32,993 nt of DNA from a bacterium (GTDB taxonomy: Bacteria > Patescibacteriota > Microgenomatia > UBA1406 > GWC2-37-13): assembly GCA_021789995.1 (NCBI GenBank), contig JAJYIQ010000003.1:71767-104759 (forward strand), given 5' to 3'. Under the pieces are notes generated by a model. The model did no database searches. It was not told where the DNA came from and saw only the letters and a program-made list of their open reading frames with translations. Position numbers and translations under genes: made by a program. Positions 14,794-21,224 of the stretch are shown in pieces (positions within the stretch are counted from its first letter, which is position 1; each line of letters opens with the position of its first letter).

Positions 14794-15867
14794 ATGCCGA
14801 AAAAAACCGAAAAAAGAGCTGTTAACCCCATGGAAGCGCTTCTTAAGCTCAAGCGCCCCGCCCTAGTCAAAAAAGGAAGAGAGATCGACGCTACAATCGT
14901 TACACTATCCAAAAAAGGAGTGACTTTTGATGTTGGCGGCAAGGCCTACGCTGTCTTGGGCGAGTTGGAAGTGAAGGAGATTTCCACCTATCTACCATAC
15001 CTGAAAATCGGTGATGTTGTCCGCGCCAAAATAATTTCCGAAGAATCGAAAAATGGTTTTCCGGTTGTTTCCTTGCAGAAATTCTTTGAAAAAGGGAAGT
15101 GGGAGATATTGGCACAGAAGAAGGAAAAAGAGGAGGAAATCGAAGTGGTTTGCGGCGAATATGGCAAAGGCGGTGTTTTTATCGACTTTATGGGTATTCG
15201 CGGCGTCATCCCCAAAATCCAACTGACCGACACCTTTATCAATAACCCGGAAAAATTAAGCGGCCAGAAAATTAAAGTCAAAATTCTTGAAGTTGATAAA
15301 ATCAAAAACCGGCTGGTTGTTTCCCAGAAAGCATCCGCTCTCCATATTTCCCAAAAAGAATTAAAACAGAAGTTTGACGCCATTAAAGAGGGTGGAACAT
15401 ATAAAGCCAAAGTACTGGGTGTGTCGGAATTTGGTGTTTTCTGTGAGGTAGAAGGGGTTGAAGGATTAATCCATATTTCGGAAATTTCCTGGGAAAAAGT
15501 GAGTTCGGCCGAAAGCTTTGTCCGGCCGGGGGAAATGATTAACGTAATGGTGGTTGAAAAAAACCCGACCGATTTAAAGCTTAATTTATCGTTAAAACGC
15601 CTAACGCCTGATCCGTGGGAAAAGGTTGAAGAAAAATATCCAAAAGATCGTGAGGTTGAAGGTGAGGTTGTTCGCCGGGAAAAATACGGTTTCTTTGTCC
15701 GCCTGGAGCCGGGAGTCGAAGGCCTCATTCACGTCAGCAAACTGACCGGCAAAGAAGATATTAAAATCGGCCAGAAACTAAAAACTTTCATCGAAAGAAT
15801 TAATAAAAAAGATCGAAGAATGAGCCTCCTTCTTCCGCAAATGGAAAAACCGGTAATGTACCGGTAA
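14794..15867 (+). CDS. rpsA: 30S ribosomal protein S1 homolog with four S1 domains
   Basis: The 357-residue protein contains four S1 RNA-binding domains at about residues 25-95, 108-180, 195-268 and 283-348. Domain 3 (GGTYKAKVLGVSEFGVFCEVEGVEGLIHISEISWEKV) and domain 4 (EGEVVRREKYGFFVRLEPGVEGLIHVSKL) match the family best; domains 1 and 2 are more diverged. E. coli S1 has six domains; four-domain forms occur in several phyla. In the ribosome S1 binds mRNA leaders and helps initiation on structured or weak sites. It is convergent with virB4, two bases away. The strong ribosome binding site and separate leader contrast with neighbouring genes and may allow autoregulation (inference). Confidence 0.9.
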   Translation: MPKKTEKRAVNPMEALLKLKRPALVKKGREIDATIVTLSKKGVTFDVGGKAYAVLGELEVKEISTYLPYLKIGDVVRAKIISEESKNGFPVVSLQKFFEKGKWEILAQKKEKEEEIEVVCGEYGKGGVFIDFMGIRGVIPKIQLTDTFINNPEKLSGQKIKVKILEVDKIKNRLVVSQKASALHISQKELKQKFDAIKEGGTYKAKVLGVSEFGVFCEVEGVEGLIHISEISWEKVSSAESFVRPGEMINVMVVEKNPTDLKLNLSLKRLTPDPWEKVEEKYPKDREVEGEVVRREKYGFFVRLEPGVEGLIHVSKLTGKEDIKIGQKLKTFIERINKKDRRMSLLLPQMEKPVMYR

Positions 15868-15869
15868 AA

Positions 15870-17639
15870 TTATTCAATCAACCCCTTCTCTTCATCGGAA
15901 GCGACAACATGGAAACCGACGTGATTGTGGCCGGCAAAGAATAGGCCTTCTCCGACACCCGCCGACAATAAGAAATGTTTTTCGCCGCCGGTCAGGTAAA
16001 ACGTTTCGGTAATTTTTTCAACAGCGGCCGTTGACTGTTTTAAAATTATTTGCAGTGACGAGTTGGTGATAATTGCTTTGCCCTCATCGGTGGCCAAAAA
16101 ATCCTCTACATCCTGGGTGATTGTCGTCAACCCCAGTTGATATTTGCGGGCCCGCTTGGCAAAACTATGGAGATAGCTGCCGGAATCTTTTTGCTTGATC
16201 AGATACCAGGCCTCATCGACGATCAATACCCGTTTCTTTTTATCTTTGCGTACCCGGTTCCAAATATAGTCAAGGACGATATACATGGCGATCGGCCGTA
16301 GATTTTCCTCCAGGTCACGGATACCAAAAACAGTAAACGGGTTTTTAATGTCAAAATTCGACTGTTGGTTAAAAATGCCTGATGCCGATCCCTGGACGAA
16401 TTTTTCTAATCTGTCGGCTAATTCTTTTGATTCGGGAGTTTCCATCCCGAGAAAAATTTTATACAAGTCTTCGAGAAGTGGCGGTTCTTTGGTGAATGTT
16501 TCCGGTTCGGCGGTAATCCCTTTTTCGCGGTAGGTAGCGACCAGCGCCCGGTCAAGCATGGCATCCTGTGACGGGGTCAGCTCGCCCATAATGACGCGCA
16601 TGAGTGAATGCAGGTCAAGAATTTTGTTGGACAATTCATCCGGCTCAGGATTAACCGTCGTTAGATCAAAAGGGTTGATTTTATATTGGGAATTGGCGGC
16701 AAAAACAACAAACTCGCCGCCGACCGACTGGCACAGTTTCTGGTATTCATTTTCCGGGTCGACAATTATCACGTCGGTACCCAACATCAAAAGCCGCAGC
16801 GATTCCAGTTTGACCATGAAGCTTTTGCCGCCGCCGGATTTGCCCAGAATGACCGCGTTGGCATTTTCCAGAGTAAAACGGTCGAAGATAATTAATGAGC
16901 CGTCATGTTCATTAATGCCGTATAAAATGCCTTCGTTGCGGGTCAAAGAGGCGGTGGCAAACGGAAACGTTGTCGCCAACGAAGTGGTATCCATGTTGCG
17001 CCAGACACCCAGTTTGTCGTAAAACATCGGCAAAGTCGATTTAAAGCCTTCTTCCATTTCCAAAGTTGCTTGCCGGGCGACGACCAGAAGCGACGCCAAA
17101 ATCGAATCGACTTCCTTGCTGATCCGGTTCAGTTCCTCCAGTGTGTCTGCCGGAATTGTGATGTATAAACCGAATTGAAAAAAGCGCTCCGCTCCCTTGG
17201 CTAATTCCGCCTGGAGGGCCAAAGCGTCATCAAGAGCCACCTGGACGGTCGGATCAACCACCTTGCCGGCCTTAATATCGTTTTCGATTGTTGCTTCCAT
17301 TTCGGCGATTTTCCGCTTCAGGTCTTCCAAAACATTTTTGGACTCGGTCGGGTAAACATACATGGAAATATAAAGCGGGTGGTCGAAAGTAATGAGAGGG
17401 TAAAGCCAGTTAGCGGAAACATAGCGGGGGTAGCCGACGACATAAAGCGTCCGGTAATATTTATCATCGATTTTGATATTGTTAAAATCAACTTCAATAT
17501 AGGAAGGAGCGATCAAATCCTTGATGGAAACGGTGCCTTTGGCCAGAAATTCAGCCACGTTGGTAGGACCGGTTGGTGTACGGACAACCGAAGTGGGGGA
17601 TGACGCTTTATCGTTTTGTTTACCGAAAAAATTAAACAC
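15870..17639 (-). CDS. virB4: VirB4-family type IV secretion ATPase
   Basis: The 589-residue protein starts at GTG; an in-frame TGA two codons upstream rules out a longer form. Walker A is GKSGGGKS (266-273) and Walker B VLIVDEAW (471-478). DPENEYQKLC (294-303) is typical of VirB4/TraC ATPases, and ITQDVEDFL and TNSSLQIILKQS near the C-terminus belong to the same family. It powers pilus assembly or DNA transfer at the inner membrane. The N-terminal domain of a full VirB4 (about 200 residues) is partly supplied by the separate upstream gene at 17691-18347. This PrgI, N-terminal protein, ATPase order is, as far as I know, usual in CPR secretion clusters. Confidence 0.92.
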   Translation of the reverse strand: MFNFFGKQNDKASSPTSVVRTPTGPTNVAEFLAKGTVSIKDLIAPSYIEVDFNNIKIDDKYYRTLYVVGYPRYVSANWLYPLITFDHPLYISMYVYPTESKNVLEDLKRKIAEMEATIENDIKAGKVVDPTVQVALDDALALQAELAKGAERFFQFGLYITIPADTLEELNRISKEVDSILASLLVVARQATLEMEEGFKSTLPMFYDKLGVWRNMDTTSLATTFPFATASLTRNEGILYGINEHDGSLIIFDRFTLENANAVILGKSGGGKSFMVKLESLRLLMLGTDVIIVDPENEYQKLCQSVGGEFVVFAANSQYKINPFDLTTVNPEPDELSNKILDLHSLMRVIMGELTPSQDAMLDRALVATYREKGITAEPETFTKEPPLLEDLYKIFLGMETPESKELADRLEKFVQGSASGIFNQQSNFDIKNPFTVFGIRDLEENLRPIAMYIVLDYIWNRVRKDKKKRVLIVDEAWYLIKQKDSGSYLHSFAKRARKYQLGLTTITQDVEDFLATDEGKAIITNSSLQIILKQSTAAVEKITETFYLTGGEKHFLLSAGVGEGLFFAGHNHVGFHVVASDEEKGLIE

Positions 17640-17690
17640 TAATCAATTTTTAACTTTTAATTTTAGATTTCAAATCACAAGTGGTAAATT

Positions 17691-18347
17691 TTATCCATTA
17701 GTCAACACTACATCGGTATAACTTTCGACTGGTGCCAGTCTTCGTCCGGTGTTTGACGGGTTATACAGATTGTAAAATAATTCGGTTAATTCCTGTTTTT
17801 GCATGACGGTTCCCTGCAGGCCGATTTTGGACAATAAGCGTAGCAAGTTATCCCTTTTGGGGTAGAGGGAAGTTTTTGCCCGGCTGATAATATATTCTTT
17901 TTGTAAAGAAGTGGCGTTGGCGCCAACAATCCCAAGCTCCAACGGGGAAAACGGGACGACAAAAAAGAATCGCTTTTCGAGAACGGTGTTTTTTTTAACC
18001 ACGTTTTTGATAAATTCCCGGTAGCTCAAAAGCCGGGTGCGGATTAGTTCATTATGTTGTTTGTTAATATTGGCATCCAGATAATCAAGATATGAAGAAA
18101 TGTCCATTTTTTTGGAAACGATAAGAATCTGGGTTGGGAAAGACAATGAATTAAGAAGACCGGCATAAGCATAAATCATCGACGCCTGTTCTTCTTCGGA
18201 AAGGAGCCAGAAATTGACGGCACCGACTTCGATGACAATGGCGGCGGAAAAATCCTTCATCACAATAATATCGTCTTTAATTTCCTCGATTTCCACAAAA
18301 TTCTGGGTGGTTGATTTGATTGGTGATGTTGGTTTGGTTATGGGCAT
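17691..18347 (-). CDS. TraC/VirB4 N-terminal-like secretion protein
   Basis: The 218-residue protein lacks Walker motifs. Its core (EEIKDDIIVMKDFSAAIVIEVGAVNFWLLSEEEQASMIYAYAGLLNSLSFPTQILI, residues 20-76) is the start of a TraC/VirB4-type N-terminal domain, and the segment FFFVVPFSPLELG (127-139) follows the same pattern. It starts five bases after the PrgI stop, and the VirB4 ATPase follows after 51 bases, so the three form an operon. Probable role: scaffold or assembly partner of the ATPase at the inner membrane. This assignment rests on domain pattern and context. Confidence 0.72.
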   Translation of the reverse strand: MPITKPTSPIKSTTQNFVEIEEIKDDIIVMKDFSAAIVIEVGAVNFWLLSEEEQASMIYAYAGLLNSLSFPTQILIVSKKMDISSYLDYLDANINKQHNELIRTRLLSYREFIKNVVKKNTVLEKRFFFVVPFSPLELGIVGANATSLQKEYIISRAKTSLYPKRDNLLRLLSKIGLQGTVMQKQELTELFYNLYNPSNTGRRLAPVESYTDVVLTNG

Positions 18348-18352
18348 AGCTT

Positions 18353-19192
18353 TTAAAGCAATTCTTTTGAATAAAACTCTAACGGCTTTGGATTAATGCT
18401 TTCGATCCTAATTTTCATTGTATCAAACTGATAAGTGTTTTTTGCATCCTTGATCTCGAAATTGTAGTTACCCGACGGCAGCGGGTTAAAAGTGGCAAAA
18501 ATACCGTGAGGATTGGTTTTTAAGAGACGCAGTGTCTGACCGCTGTCATTTTTGACATAAATCAATACGCCGGGAATGGGGATTAGTTTATGGTTTTTGA
18601 CAATACCGGTAAAAAAAGGTGTTTTAGGCAGTTGGGAATTGGGAGTTGGGAGTTGAGAATTTTGGTTGGCGGTTGGTGATTGGATGGCGGGCGCGATTGG
18701 AACAGTGACTGGAGCCGGTGTTTTTTTAACCGGCGTAACCGGGAGCGAACCAAGGATATCGTTTATAGTTTGTTTCTGTGTTGATGCGGCGGTCGGATGA
18801 GCCCGGGCCATATAGGCGGCGAGCATTTCCTGTGACTGAATATGGGCCATTACCCGGTGGGGGTCGGTGACAAAATACAGGTTGCGCAGAAAATAAATCG
18901 GCGGGTTCAATTTTTGATATTGATATTGGGTCGGGGAAGTGAGCCGCCGGAACATATTTCTGATCCAGACATCAAGCGGCCGGTCGTTAATCGGCAAAAA
19001 CGCAAAAGCGACTCCCATCGCGCCGACCAGGATGCCAAGAAAAATGTTTAATAAGGGAATGGGGAAAATTACATAGGTGAGAAACCCCAGCGGGATAAAA
19101 ATAATCAGATAAATAAACTGCTTGATTGTCAGAAAGCCAATTAGCTTAAACTCAAAACTGGTAATTTGTCTCGGTACCGGATGCTGGTCCAT
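18353..19192 (-). CDS. PrgI-family protein fused to a carboxypeptidase-regulatory-like domain
   Basis: In this 279-residue protein residues 1-110 are a PrgI domain: VPRQITSFEFKLIGFLTIKQ, two membrane helices (FIYLIIFIPLGFLTYVIF and LNIFLGILVGAMGVAFAFLPI), then the RPLDVWI motif. A Pro/Gln-rich linker (about 145-200) contains a repeated NSQLP segment. Residues 200-275 (FTGIVKNHKLIPIPGVLIYVKNDSGQTLRLLKTNPHGIF, then LPSGNYNFEI) form a beta-sandwich domain of the CarboxypepD_reg type. PrgI is a VirB3-like inner-membrane part of type IV secretion. It is the first gene of the prgI / TraC-like / virB4 operon. A TATACT box lies six bases before the ATG. Confidence 0.85.
   Translation of the reverse strand: MDQHPVPRQITSFEFKLIGFLTIKQFIYLIIFIPLGFLTYVIFPIPLLNIFLGILVGAMGVAFAFLPINDRPLDVWIRNMFRRLTSPTQYQYQKLNPPIYFLRNLYFVTDPHRVMAHIQSQEMLAAYMARAHPTAASTQKQTINDILGSLPVTPVKKTPAPVTVPIAPAIQSPTANQNSQLPTPNSQLPKTPFFTGIVKNHKLIPIPGVLIYVKNDSGQTLRLLKTNPHGIFATFNPLPSGNYNFEIKDAKNTYQFDTMKIRIESINPKPLEFYSKELL
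18630..18682. repeat. GTTGGGA/GTTGG-type short tandem repeat in the PrgI linker
   Basis: Degenerate 7-8-base units (GTTGGGAATT, GGGAGTTGGG, AGTTGAGAATT, TTGGTTGGCGG) encode NSQLPTPNSQLP. Similar simple repeats are often found both between and inside genes of bacterial draft genomes. They appear tolerated here because the linker is unstructured. Confidence 0.55.
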
Positions 19193-19198
19193 AGATTT

Positions 19199-19204
19199 AG
19201 TATA
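19199..19204 (-). promoter_or_regulatory. -10 box of the prgI operon, leaderless spacing
   Basis: TATACT on the minus strand ends six bases before the ATG at 19192. The promoter lies in the 56-base gap to the divergent tRNA gene. The -35 is not clear. Confidence 0.5.
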
Positions 19205-19248
19205 ACGAAAATCGGAGATAGATGGTAGAATATAGAAGTTAACGATTT

Positions 19249-19322
19249 GGGCCTATGGTTCATCGGTAGAACGCATCCATGGCATGGATGAGGGCGGGGT
19301 TCAATTCCCCGTAGGTCCACCA
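19249..19322 (+). tRNA. tRNA-Ala (anticodon GGC)
   Basis: All four arms fold. The acceptor GGGCCTA pairs with TAGGTCC and contains the G3:U70 wobble pair, the identity element of alanine tRNAs. D stem GTTC/GAAC, loop with GG. Anticodon stem CATCC/GGATG with loop ATGGCAT, giving anticodon GGC (reads GCC). T stem CGGGG/CCCCG with loop TTCAATT. Discriminator A and an encoded CCA end. The variable loop has four bases, one fewer than usual. A TAGAAT hexamer (19226-19231) is a possible -10. A strong terminator follows at 19373. Confidence 0.95.
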
Positions 19323-19329
19323 GGTTCAA

Positions 19330-19351
19330 ACCTGCCTGCCGGCAGGCAGGT
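19330..19351. repeat. 22-bp perfect palindrome (CPR-type CCTGCCTGCC element)
   Basis: The half-site ACCTGCCTGCC is followed at once by its exact reverse complement. It lies between the tRNA 3' end and its terminator. When translated by chance it gives peptides such as PACRQAG, which I recall seeing in annotated CPR proteins; that points to a dispersed element. Confidence 0.7.
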
Positions 19352-19372
19352 CCGGTCGGGTCCACTGGTCTA

Positions 19373-19398
19373 GGGCCGCCGCTTGGCGGCCCTTTTTT
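19373..19398 (+). terminator. intrinsic terminator of the tRNA-Ala transcript
   Basis: Perfect 8-bp GC stem GGGCCGCC / GGCGGCCC with loop GCTT, followed by six Ts (19393-19398). No T-run lies on the minus-strand side, so it acts on plus-strand transcripts. Confidence 0.92.
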
Positions 19399-19405
19399 AC
19401 GATAA

Positions 19406-19642
19406 TCATATTTTTATCATACGCAAGGTCGTTGCTTTTGGCGATAAAATTCTTGGTTCGTTAGCTAAAGCGATCGTGCCAACGGCAATCGGCATTACCA
19501 TTTCCGTGGCGGTCATTTTAGCCATTTCAGCCGCTGTGACACCGTTCAAGTCGATAGCTCCCCGGTCGGGCAGTCCACCTCGCAATATTTGATCTCTCAA
19601 CAGAGCGGTTGCCTCAGAAATTATTGGTCTTCGTCCTTCCAT
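19406..19642 (-). CDS. small hypothetical protein, 78 aa, with strong ribosome binding site
   Basis: I do not recognise the family. The ATG at 19642 is preceded by AGGAGG (19656 to 19651) at a spacing of eight bases, the best Shine-Dalgarno in the window, which is the main support that this is a gene. A GTG nine bases upstream overlaps the Shine-Dalgarno and is less likely. The protein is mildly basic, reads MEGRRPIISEATALLRDQIL at the start and has a hydrophobic middle (MVMPIAVGTIALA). It ends TGA eight bases from the tRNA terminator. A promoter, a foldable leader and an intrinsic terminator lie upstream on the same strand, so expression may be attenuated. Confidence 0.55.
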   Translation of the reverse strand: MEGRRPIISEATALLRDQILRGGLPDRGAIDLNGVTAAEMAKMTATEMVMPIAVGTIALANEPRILSPKATTLRMIKI

Positions 19643-19772
19643 AAATTTCACCTCCTAACCCATCAAAAAACCCCGCTTGCGCGGGGTGCGTTTTTAACTA
19701 TTTAATTAATTAAAACAGCGCCCCGCTAAAAGTGGGGTAAAGAAAAAGAAATAAGTAACACGCTGTTTCATA
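19643..19772 (-). promoter_or_regulatory. structured leader A with same-strand terminator before the 78-aa gene
   Basis: Transcription from the promoter at 19780-19807 would begin near 19772. The leader can form an 8-bp closing stem (19761-19768 with 19713-19720, AAACAGCG / CGCTGTTT) around a CCCC/GGGG hairpin (19721-19737). An A/T-rich stretch, an intrinsic terminator (19687 to 19665) and the Shine-Dalgarno follow. The order is that of transcription attenuators or riboswitches. No known riboswitch class is recognised. In the minus-strand RNA one inner pair would be A-C, while the plus strand gives G-U, so the strand is not certain. Confidence 0.4.
19665..19687 (-). terminator. intrinsic terminator inside leader A
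   Basis: On the minus strand: ACCCCGC, loop GCAA, GCGGGGT, then six Ts in a row counting the last base of the stem (19670 to 19665). It ends eight bases before the Shine-Dalgarno of the 78-aa gene and about 130 bases after the stop of the gene at 19815. Confidence 0.8.
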
Positions 19773-19779
19773 AAAATTA

Positions 19780-19807
19780 ACTATACCAAATAAAAATTTA
19801 AAAACAA
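19780..19807 (-). promoter_or_regulatory. promoter of leader A
   Basis: TTGTTT (19807 to 19802), 16 bases, TATAGT (19785 to 19780) on the minus strand, just after the stop codon of the gene at 19815-20294. Confidence 0.5.
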
Positions 19808-19814
19808 GCTTTTT

Positions 19815-20294
19815 TTAATATTGGGATAGGTAGGCCCTTACTCTGGCCATAAAAATACTAAAGGGATATAAACGCAAATCAGGAATAAAAACACCTTCCA
19901 TCTTCAGCAGTTTTCCGTCTGATCCCATTTGGGCAACGCCGGTAACATCAACATTAATTGTACTGGTATATAAATGAGTCGCCCCACGGTGGTTACCCCT
20001 GGCAATTACCACAAATCGGTTCAAGACCTGTTGTTTATTGTATTTATCCACTACCCAACATGCCAACGGGTCAGCTTCATTTGCTTTTAACAAGTCATCC
20101 GGCCCCATATTTAAAACACTGTATAACCGGCGGGGATTAACCTCAAAATGGGGTGTATATAATTTTTTTCTATTGGTAAGTGCGCTTATTTGAATCGGAA
20201 TTTTCGTCCCCAATAAATTTTCCACCGGCACCATCTCCGGAATCAGTTCTGGTATATTATTAATTTGTTTTATTTTCCGATTAAATTCACTCAT
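19815..20294 (-). CDS. hypothetical protein, 159 aa
   Basis: I do not recognise the family. It is a soluble protein without signal peptide or membrane helices. Notable segments are IPELIPEMVPVENLLGTKIPIQ near the N-terminus, ACWVVDKYNKQQVLNRFVVIARGNHRG in the middle and PDLRLYPFSIFMARVRAYL at the end. The RGNHRGATHLYTSTINVDVTG stretch could be a beta hairpin. The ATG lies only five bases after the T-run of an intrinsic terminator on the same strand, so there is no space for a Shine-Dalgarno after the terminator. Confidence 0.6.
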   Translation of the reverse strand: MSEFNRKIKQINNIPELIPEMVPVENLLGTKIPIQISALTNRKKLYTPHFEVNPRRLYSVLNMGPDDLLKANEADPLACWVVDKYNKQQVLNRFVVIARGNHRGATHLYTSTINVDVTGVAQMGSDGKLLKMEGVFIPDLRLYPFSIFMARVRAYLSQY

Positions 20295-20411
20295 ATAACA
20301 AAAAAACCCGCCTGGCGGCGGGATCTTGTAAGTGCTTTATTACATTACATTCTCCCGCCACTTAAGGGGGTAATGAGGATAAAAATGAATAAAGCGCCGT
20401 TTACCATAATA
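20295..20411 (-). promoter_or_regulatory. structured leader B with same-strand terminator before the 159-aa gene
   Basis: RNA from the promoter at 20419-20446 would begin near 20411. Possible folds: closing stem GCTTTATT/AATAAAGC (20395-20388 with 20341-20334), an inner CATTAC/GTAATG stem (20343-20348 with 20370-20375), and a C-run facing a G-run. The terminator at 20322-20300 then ends five bases before the start codon. The inner part (TTACCCCC...GGCGGG) resembles that of leader A (TTACCCC...GCGGGG). No known riboswitch is recognised. Confidence 0.4.
20300..20322 (-). terminator. intrinsic terminator inside leader B
   Basis: On the minus strand: CCCGCC, loop GCCA, GGCGGG, then seven Ts (20306 to 20300). 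It could also end the acylphosphatase transcript, whose stop codon lies about 110 bases upstream. Confidence 0.85.
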
Positions 20412-20418
20412 AAAACAA

Positions 20419-20446
20419 AGTATAACAGATTATTTCCGGATTTCAA
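20419..20446 (-). promoter_or_regulatory. promoter of leader B
   Basis: TTGAAA (20446 to 20441), 16 bases, TATACT (20424 to 20419) on the minus strand. The -35 lies inside the last codons of the acylphosphatase gene. Confidence 0.55.
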
Positions 20447-20729
20447 ATCCCTCAATGATTTCTTTGGCATCTTGCCACATGATTTCCACATCGGTTACCC
20501 GGGAGACAGGTGGGCCGTCTTTGACCTGCTCAATCATTTTATTGACGTTTTCCTCGTCCCCTTGGAAGACGGCTTCAACGCCGCCGCCGGGACCGAACAC
20601 TTCCGGTTTTGTATAGACATTTCTTACCCAGCCGTTGACATTGTTGATCTTCGTCTGGATTTTCGTCCATGCCCGGAAGCCGATGCCGATGACGTCACCC
20701 TTTATGTATAAATGGACTTGTTTTAGCAT
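20430..20729 (-). CDS. acyP: acylphosphatase
   Basis: The 99-residue protein has the acylphosphatase signature GDVIGIGFRAW, with the phosphate-binding Arg19, and VNGWVRN with the catalytic Asn37. The family ends with a strand like EGFEIRK, present here. It hydrolyses acyl phosphates such as acetyl or carbamoyl phosphate in the cytoplasm. An insertion of about six residues (KPEVFGPGGG) after the Asn-containing strand makes it slightly longer than the usual 90-95. It follows the TPR gene by 39 bases in the same direction. Confidence 0.92.
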   Translation of the reverse strand: MLKQVHLYIKGDVIGIGFRAWTKIQTKINNVNGWVRNVYTKPEVFGPGGGVEAVFQGDEENVNKMIEQVKDGPPVSRVTDVEIMWQDAKEIIEGFEIRK

Positions 20730-20768
20730 AAGTTCAAAATCCTAATATTTGAAATTTGGTATTGGGAT

Positions 20769-21200
20769 TTATTTAATGCTTGGGTCCAATTCCTTTGCTT
20801 TATTCAGATATTCTTCCGCCTTTTGTGTGTTGCCATTTTCGCCGTACAAAAGCGATAAATTGTAAAGCGCCGTTACCGACTCCGGATTTTTGCACAGGGC
20901 GGCCTCGTATATATTTATTTCCTGCGTTTCCTGTCGCTTGTCGGCAAAGACGAAATCGGCAATGTCGGCACCGTAAATTTGCCGGTATTTATTTAGCTCC
21001 GCCAAAAATTGGGGGAGCATCTGGATGTGTTTCAGGTAGCTGGCGGCGGCGAGGCGGTTTTCGCTGACTAAATTGAAATAAAGCGGACTCATCAGCTGGG
21101 AAGAAACCAGATTAAAAAGTAGCCACAAGCCTAAAACCAGAGCAATTGATGTTTGGACATAGACGCTATATAATTTTACGGGTGTTTTCTTCGTTTTCAT
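20769..21200 (-). CDS. membrane-anchored TPR protein
   Basis: The 143-residue protein has an N-terminal membrane helix (VQTSIALVLGLWLLFNLVSS) after a basic start, a helical middle, and C-terminal tetratricopeptide units: IYEAALCKNPESVTALYNLSLLYGENGNTQKAEEYLNKAKELDPSIK. TPRs bind partner proteins, so this may be an assembly factor at the membrane. It is divergent from the VirD4-like gene with 24 bases between start codons. A TATAAT box lies eight bases before its ATG. Confidence 0.75.
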   Translation of the reverse strand: MKTKKTPVKLYSVYVQTSIALVLGLWLLFNLVSSQLMSPLYFNLVSENRLAAASYLKHIQMLPQFLAELNKYRQIYGADIADFVFADKRQETQEINIYEAALCKNPESVTALYNLSLLYGENGNTQKAEEYLNKAKELDPSIK

Positions 21201-21208
21201 ACATTATT

Positions 21209-21218
21209 ATTATATACT
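21209..21218. promoter_or_regulatory. overlapping divergent -10 boxes of the TPR and VirD4-like genes
   Basis: Plus strand TATACT (21213-21218) ends six bases before the ATG at 21225. Minus strand TATAAT (21214 to 21209) ends eight bases before the ATG at 21200. The boxes overlap by two bases. Confidence 0.55.
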
Positions 21219-21224
21219 GTTTTT

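Noticed and set aside
14988-15728. 246-residue ORF antisense to rpsA
   Set aside because: It lies fully inside a well supported four-domain S1 gene, is Ser/Thr/Pro-rich without family resemblance, and has no promoter.
19141-19365. 74-residue minus-strand ORF across the tRNA
   Set aside because: It is the reverse complement of tRNA-Ala and the palindrome; peptides like LRGIEPRPHP are common false ORFs over tRNA genes.
19323-19372. tRNA 3'-end duplication as an attachment site
   Set aside because: Only about eight bases (GGTCCAC) recur at 19359-19366; too short, and no integrase or element boundary is present.
19383-19592. plus-strand ORF of 69 residues after the tRNA
   Set aside because: It begins inside the terminator and lacks a ribosome binding site, whereas the opposite strand has a strong one.
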